A DNA stretch of 64,000 bases from assembly GCA_002398365.1 (NCBI GenBank), contig DGYK01000049.1:1-64000 (forward strand). Direction: 5' to 3'. Positions within the stretch are counted from its first letter, which is position 1, and every line of letters begins with the position of its first letter. Origin of the DNA: Flammeovirgaceae bacterium UBA5008 (GTDB lineage Bacteria > Bacteroidota > Bacteroidia > Cytophagales > Cyclobacteriaceae). A program made the translations under genes and the position numbers. This document shows, piece after piece, positions 16,613 through 25,662 of this stretch. The notes under the pieces are model-generated. The model had not been told where the DNA came from. It saw only the letters and a program-made list of their open reading frames with translations, and searched no databases.

Positions 16613-17833
16613 GCTACGCGGCTTGCGTCTAAAATTCCTTTTCTTATTAAACGGTTTCTTCTGACCGGAAGAGGCCGGTTTCTTTTCGGGTTCGTAAGCA
16701 GGACCGGCACCTAATTCATCCGGCAACTTTACCTTTTCAATTTCTTTTCCAATTAAACTTTCTATACGGAAAAATTTACGTTGGTCATTTCCATTAATTA
16801 ATGTAATGGCTGTACCAGTGGTAGCTGCGCGTGCGGTGCGACCAATGCGGTGAATGTAATCTTCCGGATCGGGTGGCACGTCAAAATTGATCACCAAATT
16901 GATTCCATCCACATCAATGCCTCGCGATAACACATCGGTTCCGATGAGGATAGAAAGTTGTTTGTTTTTGAATTCGCGGAGAATGTTCTCGCGCTCGTTT
17001 TGCTCTAAGTCCGAGTGAATGGCTTTGGCCACCAATCCGATTTTCTGCAACGAGCGATCGAGCTTTTTCACATTCTCTTTCGTTGACGCGAAAATGATAA
17101 TGGAGGTGTATTGGTTGTTCTTGAGAAGGATGTTGATCAGTTTTTCCTTTTGCTCATCGTACACCGAATACGCCAATTGCAAAATGCCTTCAGCCGGTTT
17201 TGAGATGGCGATGTTGATTTCCTTCGGATTCTTCAAAATACGATTCGCTAATGCGCGAATCTTCGGTGGCATGGTAGCAGAAAACAAAAGTGTTTGCCGC
17301 TCAGCCGGTAAGTATTTAATGATGCGAATGATGTCTTCATAAAAACCCATGTCGAGCATGCGATCGGCTTCATCGAGCACCAAATGTTCGACATGATCAA
17401 GTTTAATAGTGCCGGAAGCCAACTGTGCAATCAGGCGACCTGGTGTAGCGATAATGATCTCTACTCCTGCTTCCAATGCTTTCTTTTGCTGATCCCAAAT
17501 GGCGCCATCGCCACCGCCATATACAGGAATAGAGCTGACGCCCAAAAAGTAGCCAAAGCCTTCAATCTGTTGATCGATTTGCTGGGCCAGTTCGCGCGTA
17601 GGCGCAATCACCAACGTATTGAGGTGACGCTTTTCTGAGTTGACAATGTTATTGAGAATAGGCAGCAGGTAAGCTGCCGTTTTCCCGGTGCCTGTCTGCG
17701 CGCAAGCAATCACATCTTGTTTTTGCATGATCACCGGAATGGCCATATGCTGTATGGGTGTAGGTTTGATGTAACCCATGGAAGCTAGCCCTTCGGAAAG
17801 CTTCTCGTCAAAATTAAAATCGCTGAATGTCAA
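16595..17833 (-). CDS. rhlE: DEAD-box RNA helicase, RhlE type
   Basis: 412 aa. All DEAD-box motifs are visible: Q motif (GYIKPTPIQ), ACAQTGTGKT, PTRELAQQ, TPGRL, DEADRMLDMGF, SAT, TDVLSRGIDVDGI and HRIGRTAR. The tail is basic (GQKKPFNKKRNFRRKPR), typical of RNA-binding extensions. It lies downstream of the cold-shock gene on the same strand but behind that gene's terminator. A cold-response or ribosome-assembly link is an inference from that neighbour. Confidence 0.92.
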   Translation of the reverse strand: MTFSDFNFDEKLSEGLASMGYIKPTPIQHMAIPVIMQKQDVIACAQTGTGKTAAYLLPILNNIVNSEKRHLNTLVIAPTRELAQQIDQQIEGFGYFLGVSSIPVYGGGDGAIWDQQKKALEAGVEIIIATPGRLIAQLASGTIKLDHVEHLVLDEADRMLDMGFYEDIIRIIKYLPAERQTLLFSATMPPKIRALANRILKNPKEINIAISKPAEGILQLAYSVYDEQKEKLINILLKNNQYTSIIIFASTKENVKKLDRSLQKIGLVAKAIHSDLEQNERENILREFKNKQLSILIGTDVLSRGIDVDGINLVINFDVPPDPEDYIHRIGRTARAATTGTAITLINGNDQRKFFRIESLIGKEIEKVKLPDELGAGPAYEPEKKPASSGQKKPFNKKRNFRRKPRSSGQGS

Positions 17834-17850
17834 AGTGTGAAGTGTTTGTC

Positions 17851-17880
17851 ATAAAAAAGCCCTGCGAAGTGCAGGGCTCT
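17851..17880 (-). terminator. Terminator after the cold-shock gene
   Basis: Perfect 8-bp stem AGCCCTGC (17858-17865) / GCAGGGCT (17871-17878) with a 5-nt loop. On the minus strand it is followed by a run of T. It separates the cold-shock gene from the helicase. Confidence 0.85.
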
Positions 17881-17901
17881 TATTTAAAAAGTGATCGGAT
17901 A

Positions 17902-18096
17902 TTAATTGGCTAAACGAACGTCAACCGCATTTAAACCTTTCTTACCTTCTTTTAGGTCGAATGTGATAGAATCGTTTTCACGAATCTTGTCAACCAATCC
18001 CGTTACGTGAACGAAATACTCTTGACCTGTTGATGTTTCTTTTACGAATCCAAAACCTTTAGCTTCGTTGAAGAATTTTACTGTTCCTTCTTTCAT
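17902..18096 (-). CDS. Cold-shock domain protein
   Basis: 64 aa, one cold-shock domain. RNP1 reads KGFGFV and RNP2 FVHVT (normally FVH.S). The start MKEGTVKFFNEAKGFGFV is diagnostic. It binds single-stranded RNA/DNA and acts as an RNA chaperone. It has its own -7 element and terminator, so it is a monocistronic gene. Confidence 0.95.
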   Translation of the reverse strand: MKEGTVKFFNEAKGFGFVKETSTGQEYFVHVTGLVDKIRENDSITFDLKEGKKGLNAVDVRLAN

Positions 18097-18128
18097 TTGT
18101 TTGTTATTGTAATTTGATAAATAAAGGT

Positions 18129-18136
18129 CAAAGATA
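18129..18136 (-). promoter_or_regulatory. -7 element of the cold-shock gene
   Basis: On the minus strand TATCTTTG matches TAnnTTTG, 32 nt before the start codon. No good -33 TTTG at 19 bp was seen. Confidence 0.5.
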
Positions 18137-18199
18137 GTACAATTTTCTTGGTATTTCAGTTTTCGTGTAAAGTAGTGACCGTTTGAACGAATTTAACAC

Positions 18200-18607
18200 A
18201 TGGATATAAAAGCACCCTTTCGGCATGAAATAAGCCCACAGCCGGCCGATATTGACCAATACAACCACGTCAATAATGTAGTTTATGTGCGCTGGGTGCA
18301 GGAAGTAGCGATTGCCCATTGGCAGGCGATGGCTTCACCTGAGATGCAGCAAAAGTATGCGTGGATGCTGCTGCGTCATGAAATCGACTACCAGCAACAA
18401 GCATTTCTGGGCGATTCGATTGTGGGAGAAACTTGGGTAGGTGAAGCCAAAGGGGCTACCTTCGAGCGCTTTGTCGTGTTGCGAAAGGGAGAAATCGTTC
18501 TAACACACTCTCGCATGGTGTGGTGCCTGATGGATGCCGCTACACTCAAACCCAGAAGGATTGATAATCTGATGACGGAGTTGCTCAAGCAAGGCAGTAT
18601 AAAATAG
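18200..18607 (+). CDS. Acyl-CoA thioesterase, hotdog fold (4-hydroxybenzoyl-CoA thioesterase family)
   Basis: 135 aa. Single hotdog domain. The active-site region ADIDQYNHVNNVVYVRWVQE carries the Asp-x-x-x-His-x-N-N pattern of the YbgC/4HBT family. It hydrolyses an acyl-CoA or acyl-ACP; chain specificity is not visible. It is divergent from the cold-shock gene with a 103-nt gap and is closed by a strong terminator. The neighbouring desaturase is convergent, so only the general topic (fatty acids) is shared. Confidence 0.88.
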   Translation: MDIKAPFRHEISPQPADIDQYNHVNNVVYVRWVQEVAIAHWQAMASPEMQQKYAWMLLRHEIDYQQQAFLGDSIVGETWVGEAKGATFERFVVLRKGEIVLTHSRMVWCLMDAATLKPRRIDNLMTELLKQGSIK

Positions 18608-18610
18608 AAA

Positions 18611-18634
18611 AAACCGGGCTGTAACCCGGTTTTC
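18611..18634 (+). terminator. Bidirectional terminator between thioesterase and desaturase
   Basis: AAACCGGG (18611-18618) pairs with CCCGGTTT (18625-18632) around a 6-nt loop. T follows on the plus strand and A precedes it, so it can serve both convergent genes. Confidence 0.8.
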
Positions 18635-18657
18635 CTTTCAATAACCTGATATCTATT

Positions 18658-19428
18658 TTAAGCAGCCTTGCGCACGCGCTCAAGACTTACGTGCTTCTGG
18701 GCTACCAAGCGGATGACGCCTACTTTATCCAAAATGCGAATGACCAAATAGGTAGGATCTAATTCATGCCAACGCACACCACCGAAGTTGGCACGAGAAC
18801 CATGCTTGTGGTGATTGTTGTGATAGCTTTCGCCCATCATCAATACATCTACCGGCAAGAAATTCTTTGAGGTATCTCCTACTTCGAAATTGCGGTAGCC
18901 GTATTTGTGTGCAAACCAGTTGATGATTGCACCGTGAATCGGGCTCATCAAAAACTGCACTGGTAACAAGAACCAAATGAACCAAACGGTGGCAAACTTC
19001 CAGTAGAATAAGGTATACAGCGTTCCCCAAAACAAGCGTGAAGGCCATGAGCGGGCAAACTTATCAAACGAATCCCAACGAGCTACGCCTTCTGTAAAGC
19101 GCGCTTCAGGAACCACACGGCCACTGGCGATGTCGGAATAAATCGTTTTAGTCTTCCACATCATCTTCCAGATGGTTTCATCATACTTGGGAGAGTGCGG
19201 ATCGTTTTCGGTATCTGCGTAAGCATGGTGCATACGGTGCATAACGCCATAGCCAAACGGGCTTAAATAGTTTGAGCCTTGGAATATCCAGGTAAGAACA
19301 AAGAACACCTTTTCGGTGAATTTATTCATCGTAAATGCTTTGTGAGCAGCGTAGCGGTGGAGAAAAAATGTCTGAAAGAACAGCGACAAGTACCAGTGAG
19401 CTACAAAAAAAATAAGAACTTCTTTCAT
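18658..19428 (-). CDS. Membrane fatty acid desaturase (delta-9 acyl-CoA/acyl-lipid type)
   Basis: 256 aa. It contains the three His boxes of the di-iron stearoyl-CoA desaturase family: HRYAAH, HRMHHAY and the third, YHNNHHKHGSRANFG. Hydrophobic segments flank boxes 1 and 2 (LIFFVAHWYLSLFF, VWFIWFLLPVQFLM). It introduces a double bond into membrane fatty acids. Slightly short for the family but all ligands are present. It is monocistronic; the 170-nt region upstream has no convincing promoter match. Confidence 0.9.
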   Translation of the reverse strand: MKEVLIFFVAHWYLSLFFQTFFLHRYAAHKAFTMNKFTEKVFFVLTWIFQGSNYLSPFGYGVMHRMHHAYADTENDPHSPKYDETIWKMMWKTKTIYSDIASGRVVPEARFTEGVARWDSFDKFARSWPSRLFWGTLYTLFYWKFATVWFIWFLLPVQFLMSPIHGAIINWFAHKYGYRNFEVGDTSKNFLPVDVLMMGESYHNNHHKHGSRANFGGVRWHELDPTYLVIRILDKVGVIRLVAQKHVSLERVRKAA

Positions 19429-19598
19429 GAGAATTTTTAGGTAAAGGTTAAAAGGTCTATTTCCAGCCTATTTTGGCCAATTTAACTGTAAGACAACCTC
19501 ACCTTCGATTTGTGACAGAATGGGGTAAAAAGTTTTGTTTTTTTTGATTGGGATGCTTGTCAGATGCTTTAATTACAAGTTTCCGATAGTCACAAATA

Positions 19599-20624
19599 CT
19601 AATTCTCCTCCTTATAATAAATCTTATAATACTTTCTTCCGTCTTTCTCTACTCCTTGTTCAATCATTTCACGGTTGCCATGGATGTAAATGTGAAAGTT
19701 CTTATCCAACTTTAAAACGGACTTAAACAATCGGGCTTGCTTCTTTACCGCATAGGGTGATATTTCAAATTCGTCAGCTAACTCAATTTGATTTTTATCA
19801 CGGTAGTCGGAGTCGAAATCGCGGAAGGATTTAATAATACCTTTGTCTTGTAACACCTCGCGCTCAAACTCTTTCTTATTAAAGTTTTCGTGCTCTTTGA
19901 AATAACTGACCGATCGATTCAGCAATTCGATTTGATCGGTTTTGTTCGACTCAAACTCGGCCGGGTATTGCTCGGTGACAAACGATTTGGCCATCGACAA
20001 AAACTGACTGGTGCTGTTAATGTGATCATTCCGTAAGGCAACTTTGATGAATTCGTTTTGCCAGTAATCGGTTTCCTTGCTATTGTTATCAATGATAAAA
20101 ACCGTGTAGGTTATATCGGTAAACAAGATCAGACAAGCCTTATCCAATTTCTTACCAATTCCTTTTTTGAATTTTAATCCCATCGTGCCTTTGCCGGAGG
20201 CAGATGTTTCGATAAAGCTTTCCTTGTTTTCAATTTTGTAAATGCCCAGTGCTTCGTAAAACCGGTTGTTAAACTGAATCGCATCAAATTTTACTACAAA
20301 TAAATCGCCATCTTTTATATTGGGATGTTTGGAGACTGATTGCAAATGCTGGTGGATGTTGATAGACTTCATCACAAAATTCTCATCACTATGAATATCC
20401 GTAGCGATCTTTAACAACGTATTCAATGAAATATCTACCTCATGGTGAAATTGGTAAGTAACAGTGCTGGAAGTAAACGCTTTCAGAAAGATTCCCTTCA
20501 GTATTTCCTCCTCTTCTTTGTTGGATGTCTCCAACAGCGCATTACTGATGATGGATTGTTCAGGATCCATGCTGATCCGATGAAAAATCAATTTATTTAT
20601 AAAGGCTTCGCTAAATTCAATCAT
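19599..20624 (-). CDS. Nucleoid-associated protein (YejK/NdpA family)
   Basis: 341 aa, the usual length of the 37-kDa nucleoid-associated protein family. Recognised from the overall pattern: start near IEFSEAFINKLIFHRI, LFVVKFDAIQFNNRFYEALGIYKIE, the CLILFTDITYTVFIIDN strand and the FVTEQYPAEFESNKTDQIELLNRSV region. It has no catalytic motif. The exact role in Bacteroidota is unknown. It is transcribed alone on the minus strand and is preceded by a repeat-bearing gap. Confidence 0.82.
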   Translation of the reverse strand: MIEFSEAFINKLIFHRISMDPEQSIISNALLETSNKEEEEILKGIFLKAFTSSTVTYQFHHEVDISLNTLLKIATDIHSDENFVMKSINIHQHLQSVSKHPNIKDGDLFVVKFDAIQFNNRFYEALGIYKIENKESFIETSASGKGTMGLKFKKGIGKKLDKACLILFTDITYTVFIIDNNSKETDYWQNEFIKVALRNDHINSTSQFLSMAKSFVTEQYPAEFESNKTDQIELLNRSVSYFKEHENFNKKEFEREVLQDKGIIKSFRDFDSDYRDKNQIELADEFEISPYAVKKQARLFKSVLKLDKNFHIYIHGNREMIEQGVEKDGRKYYKIYYKEEN

Positions 20625-20696
20625 TCTTTTCTTTCCGGATGTTTAGGTTGGGTGTGATTACTTCCGGATTACAATTTAAACATAATCACTTTAAAA

Positions 20697-20724
20697 GAAG
20701 TCAGAAGTCAGAAGTCAGAATTAA
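20697..20724. repeat. Short tandem repeat (AGAAGTC units)
   Basis: Three tandem copies of AGAAGTC followed by a degenerate one, in the gap between the sigma factor gene and the nucleoid-protein gene. The remainder of that gap shows no feature. Confidence 0.7.
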
Positions 20725-20797
20725 GAATACAAATACCGAACTCAAAACACTTTGCTTTGTATGCTTATTGTTTTTTAATTGAAATGCGAACTTCAGA

Positions 20798-21415
20798 TTA
20801 GATTTTCTTAAGCGAAGCAGCGATATCCTGCTTGAGGTGGTCGATAAAGCCTGCGGCATTGTCCATTGTGCAGGCGTTTTTGAAACTTTCAAATAAATGC
20901 GTGGCATCCGGAAGATCTACTTTCATCATCGGACTTGCATCGCTCAGTTTCTTCTTGGCGCGGCTCAGCAACTGGCGGCAGTGATCGGACTTCTTATCTA
21001 CTATTTTCTGAATTGATTCGTAGTCAAAATCAAAAACTTCTTTCAACAGATACGTAGCTCTTTCCAAAGGCTCTAGTTTGCTCTGAATCACCTTAAAAGC
21101 CGAAGCCAGTTCCTTTTCAAAGTCGATGTGTGCAAAATCAGTTTCCTTCCACTTCACTACCAAGCTCGACAACATGATCGAATCCCAATACTCTTCTTTC
21201 TTACGCTTGAGCGAATTGAGATGATTCAAACAATTATTAGTAACCGACTTGATGAGATACGCTTTTGTATTTTGAATCTTGGTTTGATCGACACTCAACC
21301 ATTTTACAAATGTGTCTTGCACAATATCTTCCGCATCCGCTTTGCATCGCAACAAATTATAGGCAATGTTGTGCAGCAAGGGTTGATAGAGCGTAATGGC
21401 TTGTTCCTGATTCAA
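20798..21415 (-). CDS. ECF-type RNA polymerase sigma factor
   Basis: 205 aa. Region 2 reads YNLLRCKADAEDIVQDTFVKW and then KAYLIKSVTNNCLNHLNS, the typical core-binding and -10 recognition helices. Region 4 is LEPLERATYLLKEVFDFDYE with a helix-turn-helix around SIQKIVDKKSDHCRQLLSRAK. This style of region 4 resembles the SigJ/ECF41-like group, but the usual C-terminal SnoaL domain is replaced by a short ~35-residue tail. No anti-sigma gene is adjacent. A TATCTTTA -7 element lies 21 nt upstream. Confidence 0.88.
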   Translation of the reverse strand: MNQEQAITLYQPLLHNIAYNLLRCKADAEDIVQDTFVKWLSVDQTKIQNTKAYLIKSVTNNCLNHLNSLKRKKEEYWDSIMLSSLVVKWKETDFAHIDFEKELASAFKVIQSKLEPLERATYLLKEVFDFDYESIQKIVDKKSDHCRQLLSRAKKKLSDASPMMKVDLPDATHLFESFKNACTMDNAAGFIDHLKQDIAASLKKI

Positions 21416-21436
21416 AATAGGGAATTAAAACTGGTG

Positions 21437-21444
21437 TAAAGATA
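21437..21444 (-). promoter_or_regulatory. -7 element before the ECF sigma gene
   Basis: TATCTTTA on the minus strand, one base from TAnnTTTG, 21 nt before the start codon. Confidence 0.45.
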
Positions 21445-21521
21445 ATCCATTTTCATGTAAAAGAAGAATATTTTTGTGAATGATGCCTAACTGTTGTAAG
21501 GCACTCTTCTCCTCTTAAATT

Positions 21522-21565
21522 GACTTTGCTCTGCTTGACGAATATTTCCAATCACGAGCAAAGTC
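21522..21565 (-). repeat. 10-bp inverted repeat downstream of lipoprotein gene
   Basis: GACTTTGCTC (21522-21531) and GAGCAAAGTC (21556-21565) are exact reverse complements with a 24-nt spacer. It lies 16 nt beyond the stop of the lipoprotein gene, without a T run. It may be a transcript-end structure. Confidence 0.5.
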
Positions 21566-21581
21566 TTCGGATTTCCGCTTG

Positions 21582-22130
21582 TTAATTCTTCTTTGGAAAA
21601 AGCTTCAGATAAGTCAGCTTGAAGGTGATGACGGTGTTGCCACTGGTTTCGGTGCGAATGCCTTCCAGCATGTTCTTCTCCGCATCGTAGGTAAAGGTAT
21701 AGTTGAGTACTTTGTTGCGTGGCTCAAAGTGTTTGTAAACCAAAATATTGCCTTCCGCTACTTTGTTAAACTCACCCCGGATGGAGTACGAAGTCAATCC
21801 TTCTTTGTCCAGCGAAACTTCGAAATACTCACGATCGGATTTTTGGTGATCGCGAAAGATGGCCACCTTGGAATAATTCTCTTTCTGTTCGATGATCTTC
21901 TCTTTTCCTTCGCCTGAGAAAAGACCCTTACTCTTTTTGATGATGATCCCCGAAACCGAATAAATCCCCTCCACTTCATCCACCGTTTGCTTATCGACAT
22001 ACAACCGGGCCAGGTCATCAAAACCTATTTGCTCGAAGGAGCCGGCTTTACGCTGCTGGCGAGCCTGGTATAACTTATCTACCGAACAAGAACCCAACAC
22101 CAAAAATCCTATCAACACGGCAATTCTCAT
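21582..22130 (-). CDS. Lipoprotein of unknown function
   Basis: About 182 aa from ATG 22130 (an upstream ATG at 22139 adds three residues). Lipobox IGFLVLGSC at ~7-15 predicts lipidation. The mature part is rich in beta strands (EEVEGIYSVSG-type segments, FEVSLDKEGLTSYSIRG, TFKLTYLKLF) and shows no motif I recognise. It lies 18 nt downstream of the flavoprotein gene and is likely cotranscribed with it. Confidence 0.8.
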   Translation of the reverse strand: MRIAVLIGFLVLGSCSVDKLYQARQQRKAGSFEQIGFDDLARLYVDKQTVDEVEGIYSVSGIIIKKSKGLFSGEGKEKIIEQKENYSKVAIFRDHQKSDREYFEVSLDKEGLTSYSIRGEFNKVAEGNILVYKHFEPRNKVLNYTFTYDAEKNMLEGIRTETSGNTVITFKLTYLKLFPKKN

Positions 22131-22148
22131 AGTAAACAATACTCGGTA

Positions 22149-23630
22149 TTAAAAGATAATGTCTTCGTATACACCGTTGCTGAATCTGCGACAAGAAATA
22201 CGTTCGCGCAAAGCAGTTGGTTTGAATAACGATTTACCCATCAACATGCGCACACATTCTTGAATGCCTTCGGTAATACTGGGGTGCGGATGCACACATT
22301 CGGCCAGTTCTTCAATGCCTTTGTCCATGGATATCAATACGGCCACCGCTTGAATGGCACTACTCGCGTGGTTACCCACTACTTTCATCCCTAATATCTT
22401 CATGTGTTCATCGTCAGTTACCAATAACTTGATGAACCCTTGCGTATTGCGCTTGGCAATGGCGCGCGGAATGGTGCTATATTCTAATGTCACCACCTTA
22501 TAGTTAATACCCTTTTCTTTCGCCTGTGTTTCGTTGAGCCCCACGCCTGCTACTTCGGGGCTTAAGAACATAATGGTGCTGATGTTTTCATAGACCAGCT
22601 TGCGATCGGGCTTGCCGAAGATGCGCTCCACGGCATAGCGGCCTTCCAGTTCACCTACATTGACCAATGAGATATCTGCAGTCAAATCGCCCACGGCAAA
22701 GATGTTGGGCACATTGGTTTGCGTATCGTTATTGTGAATGCCGCGCTTGGTAATATCAATGCCTACTTTATCATCCCACAAATCTTCGAGGTTTGCCACA
22801 CGCCCCACAGACACTAATGCTTTTTCCACGTTGAATGTCTCGCGGCTGCCATCGGTATATTCCAATTCGTATTCCACACGGCCATTCAAAATGCGCATGT
22901 TGACCAAGCGGGAATTGCGGTGGATCAATACACCATTATTTTCCATGTTGCGCTCGATGATCTCTACCACATCTTTATCCTCAAAGGGAAGAATGCGATC
23001 GCCTTTGTCAATCAGGTTTACTTTGGTTTTGCCAAAGCCGCTGAAGATGGTGGCATACTCACAACCAATCACACCGGCACCCACAATCACCATGCTTTCG
23101 GGGAAGTCGGTCATGTTTTCGATGCCTTCGCTGGTCATTACCAGCTTTTCATCGATGGGTAACTCAGGCAGGTAGCGCGGGCGACTTCCGGTAGCAAGTA
23201 TCACATAATCGGCATAGACGGTTTCCTTCTGGGCACCGTTCAGAATTTCAATTTGATGGGGTGTAATGAGGCGTGCTTCACCTACTTTGAACTTGAGCAG
23301 GTTGGCATAGGGTGAGTCGGCTAACTGGGCCATGTGATCTTCCAGCATACCTTTGCGCTCATTGACGGCTTTACGCACCTCGGCTTGTATTTCGCTGTAG
23401 CTGATGGTTGGAGCTTGTATGTTGTAGCGTTTCAACGACTTGCGGAACGCAGATGCCTCGCGGGACAGCTCCCACCACGTTTTGGAGGACAGTGCCCCGT
23501 TGGTGACACCTGCACCTCCTACCCTGTTTTTCTCAATCAATAATACCTTCTTTTTAAAGTCGAGGGCGCGCATGGCAGCGGCATAACCGGAAGGGCCGGC
23601 ACCGATCACCACCAAATCATACTTATCCAT
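22149..23630 (-). CDS. FAD/NAD(P)-dependent oxidoreductase resembling soluble transhydrogenase, without redox cysteines
   Basis: 493 aa with class-I pyridine nucleotide-disulfide reductase layout: FAD loop VVIGAGPSGYAAAMRAL, second Rossmann MVIVGAGVIGCEYATIFSGF, FAD-binding NIFAVGDLTADISLVNV and a dimerisation domain ending HPHPSITEGIQE. The first helix normally carries CxxxxC (GGTCLNVGCIPSK). Here it reads GGAGVTNGALSSK, so both Cys are replaced (Gly41, Ala46). It therefore cannot do disulfide chemistry and is closer in logic to SthA-type NAD(P)+ transhydrogenase, which also lacks the pair. The product is probably cytosolic. Confidence 0.8.
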   Translation of the reverse strand: MDKYDLVVIGAGPSGYAAAMRALDFKKKVLLIEKNRVGGAGVTNGALSSKTWWELSREASAFRKSLKRYNIQAPTISYSEIQAEVRKAVNERKGMLEDHMAQLADSPYANLLKFKVGEARLITPHQIEILNGAQKETVYADYVILATGSRPRYLPELPIDEKLVMTSEGIENMTDFPESMVIVGAGVIGCEYATIFSGFGKTKVNLIDKGDRILPFEDKDVVEIIERNMENNGVLIHRNSRLVNMRILNGRVEYELEYTDGSRETFNVEKALVSVGRVANLEDLWDDKVGIDITKRGIHNNDTQTNVPNIFAVGDLTADISLVNVGELEGRYAVERIFGKPDRKLVYENISTIMFLSPEVAGVGLNETQAKEKGINYKVVTLEYSTIPRAIAKRNTQGFIKLLVTDDEHMKILGMKVVGNHASSAIQAVAVLISMDKGIEELAECVHPHPSITEGIQECVRMLMGKSLFKPTALRERISCRRFSNGVYEDIIF

Positions 23631-23675
23631 AGTACGGGAGATTAAAAACCATTCTAAACAGATTTAAATATAGTC

Positions 23676-23683
23676 TATCTTTA
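23676..23683 (+). promoter_or_regulatory. -7 element immediately before the histidine kinase gene
   Basis: TATCTTTA ends 8 nt before the start codon, so the transcript would have almost no leader. No matching -33 was found. Confidence 0.45.
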
Positions 23684-23691
23684 CATTTCTG

Positions 23692-25662
23692 ATGTACTTC
23701 CTCCTCAAAAAAGTAGCCTCGATCGGCACATTTGCTGACCAACCGTTGCCTGATCGGCAGCGTACGGTTGTGACCAATTATTATGCGCTTTTTATTTTCG
23801 GCTTAGGCTTTATTATTGGCTCTGCCATGCTTGGCTATTATCGCCAACTGATGCTTTGCTCTTTTTTGTACGGTGCGGCTATTCTCTCTTTGCTTCCGAT
23901 TCTATTGAATCACCTGAGGTATTACTCCGCCAGCCGCTTAATCCTCTGTGCGGAAATTGTGGTGTGTGTATTAGGTATTTCTATTCTGACTAAGAGCATG
24001 TTTAGCAGTACCATCACGCCTTCCAACTATTTCGACAGTCGTTTCTTCCTGGTCGCATCTGTCATCATTCCCATCACCACCTTTCGCAATTCAGAAAGAG
24101 CACTTTTGCTTTCCGGGATCGGCTTTTCTTTTTTTGGATTAGTGTTATTCGATGCCTTGCACAACTGGTTACACATTGGGTATTATGATTTGGCTCCTGC
24201 CACCCGCGATTATTACTTTATCGCTAACTTCTACCCATTGATGGCGTACCTCTTTATAGTTACCGGTTTTATCTTCATTAAAGGTCAACAGGAAAAAGCA
24301 CAACAGCAGAATGAAACCTTGATTGCTCAACTCAGCGACACCAACTTGCTATTGAAAGAAAAAAATGAAGAGATTGAAGCACAAAACCAAGAGATTCAAA
24401 CACAGAGTGAGGAGTTGGTGAACAATCAGGATCAATTGGTGGAAGCGATGCAAACCATTGAATTGCAAAAGAAACAACTTCACGACCTTAACAAAGACCT
24501 GGAAATCGAACTGACGAACAAAAATCAGCAGTTGCTTGTGGCGAATCAAGAGCTAACGAAATACAACAACGAACTGCGGCAGTTTTCTTACACCATCTCG
24601 CACAACTTGCGCGGCCCTATTGCCCGCCTACTGGGGCTGACGGACTTGATGATTAAAGATGATCAGCACATGTCCGAAGCTCAAGCGCAATTGGTGTCAA
24701 TGATCCGTCAATCAGCTTTGGAGTTTGATGGCATTATCAAAGACCTCAACAAGATCATTGACATCCGCAACGAGATTTACAAAATTCGTGAGAAGGTTTC
24801 CTTTCAGGATGAGTGGGATATTGTGAAAACATCGCTGTTGAGTTTTGTCACTCCGGAGATGAGAATTCAATCAGACTTTCAACAGGCTCCGATTATCTAT
24901 ACGGTGAAGCCTATTGTGCAAAGTATTTTGTACAACCTCGCCAATAATGCGATGAAGTATCGCTCGCCCGAGCGACCACTCCAACTCCAAGTATCCACTT
25001 CAATTGTAAACGATGCGATTGTTCTTCGGGTGTCTGACAATGGGTTGGGCATTAATCTGGCTTTATTTGAACAAGACCTCTTCAAACTCTATAGGCGATT
25101 TCACTCACATACTGAAGGAAAAGGAATGGGACTTTACCTCGTAAAGTCGCAGATTGAAGCCATTGGCGGATCGATCCGGGTGGAAAGTGAACTCGACAAA
25201 GGCACTACATTTTATGTACACATGCCAATTCCTCCAGCGGTTGAAGAACAATTGGTTTTCGATGCCGAGTACGGATCGATCTTTTACAACGCCAAACTGA
25301 ATTGTGCCGGCATTGTGTGGAAAAAACAAGTGACCGGTGAACAATACCGAACCCTGTTCAACCAATGCCTGAATATCGTGAAGATGTACCATACTCCCTA
25401 TTGGGTATCTGACTTACGACTGCAGGGCATTGTGCCCATTGAGGATCAACGATGGATGTTACAGAATATTTATCCGGAGGCTAACCGAAACGGCCTGGTC
25501 CAAACTGCCGTCATCTTCAATCTGCAAAGCCATTCTACTGATTATTTGGACCGTATTCGTGTAGCTGCCCATCATTTGGGCATAGACATTCAATTTTTTG
25601 ATAATCGTCAGGATGCCGATGAATGGATTCGCATGTCCTTTGAATCAATTGCAGCGCGCTGA
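23692..25662 (+). CDS. Sensor histidine kinase with C-terminal SpoIIAA-like (STAS/SEC14) domain
   Basis: 656 aa. Six or so membrane segments (~30-200) form the sensor. A long coiled coil (~205-300, Gln/Glu-rich) leads to the HisKA domain with phospho-acceptor His304 in SYTISHNLRGP. The ATPase follows, with NLANNAMKY (N box), VSDNGLGI (G1) and GKGMGLYLVKSQIEA (G2). Unusually, ~135 residues follow the ATPase: GIVWKKQVTGEQYRTLF, YWVSDLRLQGIVPIEDQRW and FFDNRQDADEWI match the Bacteroidota SpoIIAA-like family that normally stands alone. No receiver domain is present. It overlaps the PAP2 gene by one base. Confidence 0.87.
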   Translation: MYFLLKKVASIGTFADQPLPDRQRTVVTNYYALFIFGLGFIIGSAMLGYYRQLMLCSFLYGAAILSLLPILLNHLRYYSASRLILCAEIVVCVLGISILTKSMFSSTITPSNYFDSRFFLVASVIIPITTFRNSERALLLSGIGFSFFGLVLFDALHNWLHIGYYDLAPATRDYYFIANFYPLMAYLFIVTGFIFIKGQQEKAQQQNETLIAQLSDTNLLLKEKNEEIEAQNQEIQTQSEELVNNQDQLVEAMQTIELQKKQLHDLNKDLEIELTNKNQQLLVANQELTKYNNELRQFSYTISHNLRGPIARLLGLTDLMIKDDQHMSEAQAQLVSMIRQSALEFDGIIKDLNKIIDIRNEIYKIREKVSFQDEWDIVKTSLLSFVTPEMRIQSDFQQAPIIYTVKPIVQSILYNLANNAMKYRSPERPLQLQVSTSIVNDAIVLRVSDNGLGINLALFEQDLFKLYRRFHSHTEGKGMGLYLVKSQIEAIGGSIRVESELDKGTTFYVHMPIPPAVEEQLVFDAEYGSIFYNAKLNCAGIVWKKQVTGEQYRTLFNQCLNIVKMYHTPYWVSDLRLQGIVPIEDQRWMLQNIYPEANRNGLVQTAVIFNLQSHSTDYLDRIRVAAHHLGIDIQFFDNRQDADEWIRMSFESIAAR

